DNA of 64,000 bases, from contig JAYZFQ010000109.1 in NCBI GenBank assembly GCA_036336695.1, forward strand, positions 11,031 through 75,030, written 5' to 3'. Within the stretch, counting starts at the first letter, position 1. Each line of letters starts with the position of its first letter. This stretch comes from GCA-2729515 sp036336695 (lineage in GTDB: Bacteria > Myxococcota_A > UBA9160 > SMWR01). This document shows positions 34,826 to 42,606 of this stretch, piece after piece. The position numbers and the translations under genes are program-made. The notes below the pieces were generated by a model, which ran no database searches, was not told the origin of the DNA, and saw only the letters and a list, made by a program, of their open reading frames with translations.

Positions 34826-36015
34826 ACGTCGACGACTTCGCAAGCGACGTCCTCGCGCCGCAACAGCTGCTGGTGTGCGTCGGCTGCGGCGGCGTCGGGA
34901 AGACGACCCTCGCGGCAACCCTTGCCCTCGAGGCCGCGCGGCGGGGGCGGCGCGCGCTCGTGCTGAGCATCGATCCGGCCCGCCGGCTGGCGGACGCCCT
35001 CGGGATCGACTCCCTGGACAACACGCCGTGCCCGCTCCCCCGCGAACAGCTGCTCGAACTCGGCATCCCCGATGGGGGAAGCCTTTCCGCCGTGATGCTC
35101 GACATGAAGCGCACCTTCGACGGACTCGTGGAGCGATTCGCCGAGAGTCCCGAGGCGCGGGACCGGATTCTCGGCAACGCGATCTACCAGAACGTTTCCG
35201 AAGCCCTTTCGGGCAGCGTGGAATACTCGGCCATGGAAAAGGTCTACGAACTCTGGGAAACGGGAGAGCACGACCTCATCGTCGTCGACACACCGCCGGC
35301 CCAGCATGCCCTCGACTTCCTCGATGCCCCCCAGCGCCTGATCGATTTCCTGGAGAGCCGCATCGTCCAGGTGCTGATCCACCCCGCCTTCGCGGCCAGC
35401 CGTTTCGGCTTTCGCGTCTTCCAGCAGGGCACGCGGCGCGTGATCCAGGTGCTCGAACGCGTCTCGGGGCTTTCGTTCCTGGAAGACGTGTCCGAGTTCC
35501 TCCTCGCCTTCGAGGGCATGTCCGCGGGCTTCCGGCAGCGTGCCCGGGATGTGCGTCGGCTCCTGCTCGGCCCGCAGTCGCGATTCGTACTGGTGACGGG
35601 AGCCAGTCGCGTTTCCCTGCGCCAGGCGCGCGAACTCCAGGCGCGGCTCCAGGAAAATGGCGTCGCCCTGGCGGGGGTGCTCGCCAACCGCATGCACCGC
35701 TGGCCCGACGGCCAGCAGGCGCCGCCCCCGGCAGGGGCTCTCGGAACCGAAGCAGACATCTCGGCCCTCGCCGCCGCGCTCGTCGCCTCCGAGGGCGCCG
35801 ACTTTCCGGGCCACGAAGCCGCCCGAGCAGCGGTTGCCGCGGCGACGGATTACGCTGCCTTGGTGCACCGCGACGCCCGGGCCACGGAAGAGTTGCGCCA
35901 GGCAGCCCGGTCGGACGGGAGTTTCTGGGCAGGCGTCCCGGAGCTTCCCGAGGCCGTGCACGAGCTCGCGGGGCTGGCGCGGATCGCGGACGAGATCTTC
36001 GGAGCACGGCGGTGA
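34822..36015 (+). CDS. ArsA/Get3-family ATPase (second of pair)
   Basis: 397 residues from GTG 34822. P-loop VGCGGVGKTTLAATLA keeps the catalytic GKTT but has Cys where the intradimer signature Lys normally sits. LSIDPARRLADALG and VDTPPAQHALDFLDAPQRL are typical of this ArsA subgroup. A hydrophobic middle section (FLESRIVQVLIHPAFAAS) could contact a membrane or client. It pairs with the first ATPase and is followed by a small protein with a GTGA overlap. Confidence 0.88.
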   Translation: MNVDDFASDVLAPQQLLVCVGCGGVGKTTLAATLALEAARRGRRALVLSIDPARRLADALGIDSLDNTPCPLPREQLLELGIPDGGSLSAVMLDMKRTFDGLVERFAESPEARDRILGNAIYQNVSEALSGSVEYSAMEKVYELWETGEHDLIVVDTPPAQHALDFLDAPQRLIDFLESRIVQVLIHPAFAASRFGFRVFQQGTRRVIQVLERVSGLSFLEDVSEFLLAFEGMSAGFRQRARDVRRLLLGPQSRFVLVTGASRVSLRQARELQARLQENGVALAGVLANRMHRWPDGQQAPPPAGALGTEADISALAAALVASEGADFPGHEAARAAVAAATDYAALVHRDARATEELRQAARSDGSFWAGVPELPEAVHELAGLARIADEIFGARR

Positions 36016-36506
36016 CCGGCGCAGACGACGCAACATCGGCACGGCGAGCAGATCCGCCGCCCGACGCCCGGGCAGCGCTCGCCCGCGCCGGCACCCACGG
36101 ACGCCGGGCCGCGGCAGAAGCCCTCGCCGCACTCGGTGCACTCCTCGATGCCGCAGCGCTCGCGGGCGTGGGAAAGCCCGCAGCGGCGCACCCCTGGCTC
36201 GGGCCCCTGGCCGAGATGTTGACGCACCTCGCCGACTTTCTTGGATCCAGCCGGGACCCGGCAGCGGAGCCGCTGGTGGAAGCCATCGCCCGAGCGCTCG
36301 ACGCGGAAATCGAGCGCTGGGAGCACCGGGCGAGAAACGACGCCGACGCCCGCGCCGTCCTGCGCGCGTTCCTGGGCTTGCGCGAGTTGCTCTGGGAAGC
36401 GGGGATCCGACGGCCGCCCCCGACCGCGCGAACCCGCCCCGCCCAGGGAACGGCAGGGCACCGACGTCCGACCCGCGCGACGGCACCCAGCACCACCGAG
36501 GGCTGA
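36012..36506 (+). CDS. small helical protein of unknown function downstream of the ArsA pair
   Basis: 164 residues from GTG 36012 (GTGA overlap). The middle (AAAEALAALGALLDAAALAG and LVEAIARALDAEIERWEHR) is rich in amphipathic helices; both ends are Arg/Pro-rich and probably disordered. No motif recognised. Its position between the ArsA pair and phaR suggests a shared role. Confidence 0.7.
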   Translation: MTGADDATSARRADPPPDARAALARAGTHGRRAAAEALAALGALLDAAALAGVGKPAAAHPWLGPLAEMLTHLADFLGSSRDPAAEPLVEAIARALDAEIERWEHRARNDADARAVLRAFLGLRELLWEAGIRRPPPTARTRPAQGTAGHRRPTRATAPSTTEG

Positions 36507-36541
36507 CCGGGTTCCCCGAGCTTCGCTAGGGTGGCAGTGAA

Positions 36542-36558
36542 ACGACGCAGTGCGTCGT
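36542..36558 (+). promoter_or_regulatory. 17-bp palindrome upstream of phaR
   Basis: ACGACGC-AGT-GCGTCGT, perfect 7-bp arms, ends 24 nt before the phaR start. It could be an operator (possibly for PhaR autoregulation) or an mRNA hairpin near the ribosome site. Confidence 0.4.
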
Positions 36559-36582
36559 CGCCGGAAGAGAGGCGGCAACTCC

Positions 36583-37167
36583 ATGACCGTGCTCATCAAG
36601 CGCTACGCCAATCGGAAGCTCTACAACACGGAAACGAGCCGTTACATCACCCTCAAGGGGATTTCCGAGCTGATGGAGGAGGGCCGCGAGGTCCGCGTCA
36701 TCGACAACGAAAGCGGCGAGGACATCACCAACGTCGCGCTCTCGCAGATCCTCGTGGACAGCGAACGGCGCGGCGACGAGATCCCGAAATCCCTGCTGTC
36801 CGATCTCTTCCAGCGCGGAGGCGACGCCCTGTACGGGGCCCTACGGCGCGGCGTGGGGGAGGCGACCGACGGACTGGACGAGTTTCGGGACAACCTCCGG
36901 AAGATGGTCACCCCCAAGGACGGGGAACGCATCGGCGACTGGATCGCCCTCGCTACCCCGGATTTCGACCGGATCGTGCACGACGCCGTGGAGCGCGTGT
37001 TCAAGGTGCTCGACCTGCCGCGGCGCTCGGACATCGACGCCCTGAACCGGAACCTGGAGCGCGTGGCGGACGCCGTGGACCGACTCGAATCCACCCGGCG
37101 CCAGTCCGGGGACGACGCCGGCGGCGAGGCAGGCGATCGCGAACGGTTTCACTCCCAGACCGACTGA
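36583..37167 (+). CDS. phaR: polyhydroxyalkanoate synthesis regulator PhaR-type protein
   Basis: 194 residues. The N-terminal 60 residues are the PHB/PHA accumulation DNA-binding domain: IKRYANRKLYNTETSRYITL, then DNESGEDITNVALSQIL. The C-terminal part is helical with heptad-like runs. AGAGG precedes ATG 36583. PhaR proteins repress phasin and PHA genes and bind PHA granules; no PHA synthase is in the window. Converges on the acyltransferase-like gene with a 19-bp overlap. Confidence 0.92.
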   Translation: MTVLIKRYANRKLYNTETSRYITLKGISELMEEGREVRVIDNESGEDITNVALSQILVDSERRGDEIPKSLLSDLFQRGGDALYGALRRGVGEATDGLDEFRDNLRKMVTPKDGERIGDWIALATPDFDRIVHDAVERVFKVLDLPRRSDIDALNRNLERVADAVDRLESTRRQSGDDAGGEAGDRERFHSQTD

Positions 37168-38162
37168 CGGTCTCCCAGCGCGCGATCGACCCGCTCCTGG
37201 ACGCGCACCCGGAGTTCCTCGGTGAGGCGCGAGACCAACCGGTCATCCTGCGCCGCATCCGGCGGCAGGTCGTCCAGTGCCAGGGGTTCCCCGATCCGGA
37301 TGCCCCACTTGGTCGGCAACGGGACCAACCCAAACGGACCGAGCAGGGGAAACGTCAGGGTCACCGGCAGATACGAGAGGCCGACCGCGCGGGCGGGACG
37401 GTGGGCCTTGAAGAGCACGGGGTGCGCCTCCTCCGCACCCACGATCCCGACGGGCAGCAACGGCAGCCCGGTTTCGAGCGCCAACCGGACCACGCCACCC
37501 CGCGAGAACCGCTGCAACCGGTACCGGTCACGGAAGAGCTTGGTGGCTCCCCGAACGCCTTCCGGAAATGCGATCACCCGCCTGCCGGCGCGAAGCAGGC
37601 GCAGCGTGTTTTCCGTGCACGCGCGCACCCCGCCCAGGCGGGCAAGTCGCGGCTGCACGAAGGGCAGCCCGGCGACGCGATCGTCGACCAGGAAGGCCGG
37701 ACGGGTGCGGCTCGGTTCGAAACGAGCGATGGCGTGGGAAAGCATCAGTCCGTCATAGGGCACCACCCCCGAGCGGTTCGCCGCCAGCAGGCAGCCTCCC
37801 GTCGGAGGAAGACGATCGAGTCCGTGGACCGCGACCCGCCACCAGGTGTCGAACAGCCCGTCGAGGACCGGACCGGCGCGGTGCAGCGCCGCCTCGTCCA
37901 TGCCGAATTCATCCACCACGGCGGATTGCTCGCGCATCCCGAGCGTCGCGAGCCGCTCGCGCAACTCGGCGGCCAGCGCTACCAGCACCGCACCGCGACC
38001 CGGGGTTTCGACGGTTGCTTCCGGGGTGCCGGCACGTGTCCCGTACCGCCGTGAAGAGGCGGGAAAGCGGCAGCGGATCTCGTCCCGCAGCGACTCGAGG
38101 GCCGCTTCGAGTTCCACGAATTCGTCTTGCTTCGTGTCCTGCATGACTTCCAGAGCGTTCAA
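37149..38162 (-). CDS. PlsC-like acyltransferase homologue with altered catalytic motif
   Basis: 337 residues. Shows the later PlsC-type blocks: VIAFPEGVRGATKLF (EGxR) and GLPLLPVGIVGAEEA. At the first motif the usual NHxGxLPxD becomes NRSGVVPYDG, so the catalytic His is Arg. Fits the lysophospholipid acyltransferase subgroup common in deltaproteobacterial-type genomes, but activity is doubtful. The start may be TTG 38162 (TTGA overlap with the epimerase gene) or ATG 38144. Cotranscribed with the epimerase. Confidence 0.82.
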   Translation of the reverse strand: MNALEVMQDTKQDEFVELEAALESLRDEIRCRFPASSRRYGTRAGTPEATVETPGRGAVLVALAAELRERLATLGMREQSAVVDEFGMDEAALHRAGPVLDGLFDTWWRVAVHGLDRLPPTGGCLLAANRSGVVPYDGLMLSHAIARFEPSRTRPAFLVDDRVAGLPFVQPRLARLGGVRACTENTLRLLRAGRRVIAFPEGVRGATKLFRDRYRLQRFSRGGVVRLALETGLPLLPVGIVGAEEAHPVLFKAHRPARAVGLSYLPVTLTFPLLGPFGLVPLPTKWGIRIGEPLALDDLPPDAAQDDRLVSRLTEELRVRVQERVDRALGDRQSVWE

Positions 38163-39124
38163 GCGTAATGCCGCATGCGCAGCGCCGAAACCGCCGAAAT
38201 CCAGGCTTCCTTCGCGCTGTAGCTCGGCTCTCCGAACGCTTCCCAGCCCCGCTCCCCGTCGTCGACCCAGAGGTACCGCAGGTAGTCGAAGAAACCCGCC
38301 GGCGCGTCTCCGGTCTGGGCGCGCGCCGGCGCGGCAGAAGCCCGGTACAGCAAGGGCGTCGGAAGCGGCACCCGTCGACGCCCGGCAAGACGGAGCGCCA
38401 TGGACAGCGGCAACACGCCCCGGCCGACCACGTTGAAGACTCCCGGATGGGGCGCGAGCGTTGCACGCTCGAAGGCGTGGATCACATCGTCCTCGTGCAC
38501 GAACTGGAGCAGCGGGTCGAAACCCATCACGGTGGGAACCACCGGAAGGGTCAAGTAACGCACGCCACCGTCACGATGGCGCGGACCGAGCATCCAGCAC
38601 GGACGCAGCACGGTCACCTCCGCGTCCGGGTGGGAGCGCAGCCAGCCCTGCAGGTCCGACTCCACCTCGACCCGGTTCTGCACGCAATGGGCATCCGGGT
38701 GACCGCGGAGCGGGTGGTCCTCGGTGAGAAAGTTCGGATTGTCGCGACGCGGCCCATAGACCATGGTGCTCGACGCCAGGACGATGCGACGAACCCTGGC
38801 GGCGGCGCACGCCGTCATCACATTCCGGGAACCGATGGTTTCCAACTCGTAGTCGAGTTCGGTATCGGGCGTCGGATCCGAGCGGAAGGCACAGTGAACC
38901 AGGGCCTCGACCCGCTCCTCCTCGAGCAGCGCAGCGATCTGCGCATCGGCCGTCGGCGCGACCAGGTCGATGCGACGAAAGGTCACCCGCTCGTCGAGCC
39001 GGTAGGGTCGCCGTCGGTCGAGCCCGATGAGCCGGCGAGCGCCGTCGCCCAGGAGCCGCTCGACGAGCCGCTTCCCGACATGGGTTCTGAGACCCGTCAC
39101 CGCGATGACGCCCGGACCGTTCAC
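38159..39124 (-). CDS. NAD-dependent epimerase/dehydratase family protein
   Basis: Extended SDR, 321 residues from GTG 39124 (GAGAG upstream). Starts VIAVTGLRTHVGKRLVERLL, a variant of the GxxGxxG loop, then a TxxxD-type strand and VLASSTMVYGPR. The catalytic Tyr is not the usual YxxxK: the equivalent stretch reads CVQNRVEVE, so the active site is altered. Sugar epimerase or steroid/cholesterol-dehydrogenase-like; not assignable. Confidence 0.82.
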   Translation of the reverse strand: MNGPGVIAVTGLRTHVGKRLVERLLGDGARRLIGLDRRRPYRLDERVTFRRIDLVAPTADAQIAALLEEERVEALVHCAFRSDPTPDTELDYELETIGSRNVMTACAAARVRRIVLASSTMVYGPRRDNPNFLTEDHPLRGHPDAHCVQNRVEVESDLQGWLRSHPDAEVTVLRPCWMLGPRHRDGGVRYLTLPVVPTVMGFDPLLQFVHEDDVIHAFERATLAPHPGVFNVVGRGVLPLSMALRLAGRRRVPLPTPLLYRASAAPARAQTGDAPAGFFDYLRYLWVDDGERGWEAFGEPSYSAKEAWISAVSALRMRHYA

Positions 39125-39254
39125 CCTGCTTCTCTCCCGGACCCGCTGCGTTCCCGGGCCGTTCCGTCGCTTCCCATCGTCGGGGATGGGCAACGTAGGG
39201 GCAACCGGCGGCACGGGGAACTCCCGCGCCGCGGCGTCGGTTACCCTGGGCCCG

Positions 39255-40310
<1,056 letters not shown>

Positions 40311-40537
40311 ACACCACGAATCTGGGCGCTCTGGGCCTGCCTTCCCGGGCAACCGGCGCCTCCCCAAGCGGGCCGAAGGGGACCGGGCCCGGTACGTCGG
40401 CTCGGGGTCCGCGTCTGTTCGCCCGGTTTTCGTCCCCGCATCTAGTACGCGTAACTACCTGATACCGCTAGATAGTGGGTGCTCGTCACCGAACCCGAAA
40501 AAAGATGCCCCGGCGCAAAAAAACCCCGCCTTTTTGG
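40311..40537. other. intergenic region upstream of the dcw promoter
   Basis: 227 bp with no gene. Near its end GGCG/CGCC around an A-rich loop, followed by TTTTT (about 40511-40535), may be a weak terminator for the preceding gene. TCTAG and CTAGA (near 40441 and 40469) form a spaced inverted repeat of unknown meaning. Confidence 0.4.
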
Positions 40538-40600
40538 TTGCAAGGTGGGGCACAGTGGCTTATAAGGGCGATCGGTGGGGATGAGTGGGAAATAGTGGCA
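40538..40600 (+). promoter_or_regulatory. dcw promoter with MraZ-type operator repeats
   Basis: TTGCAA (40538-40543), 17 nt, TATAAG (40561-40566). Overlapping it, GTGG repeats recur at exact 10-bp steps: GTGGGG 40545, GTGGC 40555, a degenerate AGGGC 40565, GTGGGG 40575, GTGGGA 40585, GTGGC 40595. Phased TGGG-type repeats are the known MraZ binding site upstream of mraZ. They cover the -35/-10 spacer and the start site, as expected for autorepression. Confidence 0.8.
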
Positions 40601-40640
40601 AGCACCTCTCCCGCCGAGCGCACGGAGCGCCAACCCACCG

Positions 40641-41084
40641 ATGTTTCGAGGACGTCACGTCCACACGATTGATGCGAAGGGCCGCGTGAGCATTCCCGCA
40701 GCATATCGAACCAAGCTCCAGGGCAGCACGGACGAAAGCCCGGTGCTCACGGCCGACCACCGCTGCCTCAAGCTCTATCCCTTCGAGGACTGGTGCACCT
40801 ACGAGGAAAGCATCGTGGCCAAGGCCGCGGTGGACCCGGATGCCCAGGACTTCGTCCGGCTCGTGATGTCGCGGGCGGGGGAAGCGCCCATCGACAAACA
40901 GGGACGCATCCTCGTTCCCCAGTATCTCCGCGAACACGCCCACATCGAAAAGGACGTGACCTTCGCGGGCGTCGGCCACACGGTCGAAATCTGGAACACG
41001 TCGAGGTTCGAAGAGAGCCTCGAGCAGACGCAGGTCAACTTCCCCGCCCTCTCGCGAGGCATGGCGGAGAAGTTGCGAACGTAG
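40641..41084 (+). CDS. mraZ: transcriptional regulator MraZ
   Basis: 147 residues with two AbrB-like half-domains: MFRGRHVHTIDAKGRVSIPA and APIDKQGRILVPQYLREHA, each with the DxKGR/DxQGR motif. It forms a ring and represses the dcw operon by binding the phased repeats upstream. First gene of the cluster; a 215-nt structured gap separates it from rsmH. Confidence 0.95.
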   Translation: MFRGRHVHTIDAKGRVSIPAAYRTKLQGSTDESPVLTADHRCLKLYPFEDWCTYEESIVAKAAVDPDAQDFVRLVMSRAGEAPIDKQGRILVPQYLREHAHIEKDVTFAGVGHTVEIWNTSRFEESLEQTQVNFPALSRGMAEKLRT

Positions 41085-41299
41085 GATTCGGGTGAGAGGT
41101 TGAGGAGGAGCCGCGAGGCTCTTCCGGACGAAAAAGGTCAGGGGTGTCCCCGGAGCACTGCTCGCGGCGAGCGGGGCGTTACTGGGGGGGACAAACCGCT
41201 CCCGGGAGATTCGGTGCTCCGGGGCACCCCAGACCTTCTCGTCAGATCGCCTCTCTCTTTTGCGCCCGTCCGAAGGGCTGGCGGGAGGCGCTCGCTCCA
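41085..41299 (+). ncRNA. structured leader RNA between mraZ and rsmH (candidate cis-regulatory element)
   Basis: Three stems are visible. P1: GGAGGAGCC/GGCTCTTCC (41104-41112 with 41117-41125), 9 bp including one G-U, closed by a GCGA tetraloop. P2: GGGGTG and CCCCGGAGCAC (41141-41158) pair with GTGCTCCGGGG and CACCCC (41214-41230), 17 bp with one bulge. Inside P2: GCTCG-CGG-CGAGC (41160-41172). A conserved mraW RNA element is known upstream of mraW (rsmH) in Actinobacteria; whether this is related is unknown. It could act as an attenuator or set rsmH translation. Confidence 0.55.
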
Positions 41300-42259
41300 T
41301 TGGCCAGCCACTACTCCCATCGCCCCGTGCTCCTCTCCGAATCCGTGGCATGCCTGGACCCGCGATCCGACGACGTGATCGTCGACGGGACGGTCGGCGG
41401 CGGGGGTCATGCCGCTGCGATCCTCGAGCGGATCGGTCCGCACGGCTGCGTGGTGGCACTCGACCGGGACCCCGAGGCACTCGAAGCCGCCCGCTCCCAC
41501 CTCGCCGAATACGGGGAGCGCGTGCGCTTCGTCCACGCCTCGTTCCGGCGGCTTTCCGCCGTGCTCGAGGAGCTGGACGTCCCGCGGGTAGACGGCGTCC
41601 TGCTCGACCTCGGCGTGTCCTCTCCCCAGCTGGATCGTGCCGAGCGGGGCTTCGCCTTCGCCGCAGAAGGCGCCGGCACCGCCCCCCTCGACATGCGGAT
41701 GGACCCGACGGCGGGCGAAACCGCCGCGGACCTCCTCGCCCGCCTCTCGGGCGAGGAGCTGGAACAGTCCTTTCGGGCGTTCGCCGAGCTGCCGGGCTCC
41801 CGACGCCTGGCTGCCGCAATCGTCGATGCCCGGGCAAAAGCGCCGCTGCGCACCACGTCCGACCTGCTGGCGGTCATCGAAGGCTCCGGCGTGGGGCGCG
41901 GACGCCGTCACCACCCGGCAACGCTCGTGTTCCAGGCCCTCCGGATCGCGGTGAACGACGAGCTGGCCGCCCTCCGAGACGGGATCGGCGCTGCTATCGA
42001 CGCGCTGCGCCCGGGCCGCCGGGTCGCGGTCCTGGCCTACCACTCGCTCGAAGATCGGATCGTCAAGCGCACCTTCCGCGACGAGGTCCGCGGCTGTCTC
42101 TGCCCGCCCGCGCAGCCCGTCTGCACGTGCGGCCGCCAACCGCGACTCGAACTCGTGACCCGGCGACCGCTGCGGCCCCGCGACGACGAGGTCGCTTCGA
42201 ACCGGCGCGCTCGTTCGGCACGCCTGCGCGCGGCCGCGCGGCTGGCGGAGGCATCGTGA
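41300..42259 (+). CDS. rsmH: 16S rRNA (cytosine1402-N4)-methyltransferase RsmH (MraW)
   Basis: 319 residues from TTG 41300, giving the usual start (ASHYSHRPVLLSESV); GGGAGG lies 11 nt upstream, and no ATG or GTG fits better. SAM motif VDGTVGGGGHAAAIL, DLGVSSPQLDRAERGF, and AYHSLEDRIVKRTF are diagnostic. The C-terminal CxC/CTCG segment (CLCPPAQPVCTCG) is typical. The stop overlaps ftsL (GTGA). Confidence 0.93.
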   Translation: MASHYSHRPVLLSESVACLDPRSDDVIVDGTVGGGGHAAAILERIGPHGCVVALDRDPEALEAARSHLAEYGERVRFVHASFRRLSAVLEELDVPRVDGVLLDLGVSSPQLDRAERGFAFAAEGAGTAPLDMRMDPTAGETAADLLARLSGEELEQSFRAFAELPGSRRLAAAIVDARAKAPLRTTSDLLAVIEGSGVGRGRRHHPATLVFQALRIAVNDELAALRDGIGAAIDALRPGRRVAVLAYHSLEDRIVKRTFRDEVRGCLCPPAQPVCTCGRQPRLELVTRRPLRPRDDEVASNRRARSARLRAAARLAEAS

Positions 42260-42606
42260 AGCGCAGCGTGGCAACCGCCACCGGCCGACTCGACCTGGTG
42301 GGAAGGGATCTCGGACGGACCGAGCGAACCCCGCGACCCGCACGGCGAAGGGTCACGCTGTTGTTCACCGTCGCAATGGCGGCCGCGCTCGCCGTCGCGG
42401 CGCTGCGCATCGACCTGATCCGCATCCGCTACGGGCTCGCAAAGGCGGTTCACACGGAAAAGGCCCTGCTCCAGGAGCGCCGGGAAATCGTCGCGCGGGT
42501 CCGCGCGTTGCGGGACCCCGTACGGCTCAGCGAGCTCGCTCGTCGCCAAGGCTTCGTTCGGCCGAGCCACATCCAGGCCATCCCCCCGATCGAGACGCGT
42601 CCATGA
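42256..42606 (+). CDS. ftsL: cell division protein FtsL
   Basis: 116 residues from GTG 42256: basic cytosolic N-terminus, one membrane helix (VTLLFTVAMAAALAVAALRI) and a short periplasmic coiled coil (RYGLAKAVHTEKALLQERRE, then RLSELARRQGF). Size, topology and place between rsmH and ftsI identify it; sequence is weakly conserved in this family. Works with FtsB and FtsQ. Confidence 0.85.
   Translation: MKRSVATATGRLDLVGRDLGRTERTPRPARRRVTLLFTVAMAAALAVAALRIDLIRIRYGLAKAVHTEKALLQERREIVARVRALRDPVRLSELARRQGFVRPSHIQAIPPIETRP

Noticed and set aside
33848..36015. Arsenite efflux ATPase
   Set aside because: No metal-binding Cys set visible and no arsB, arsR or arsC nearby.
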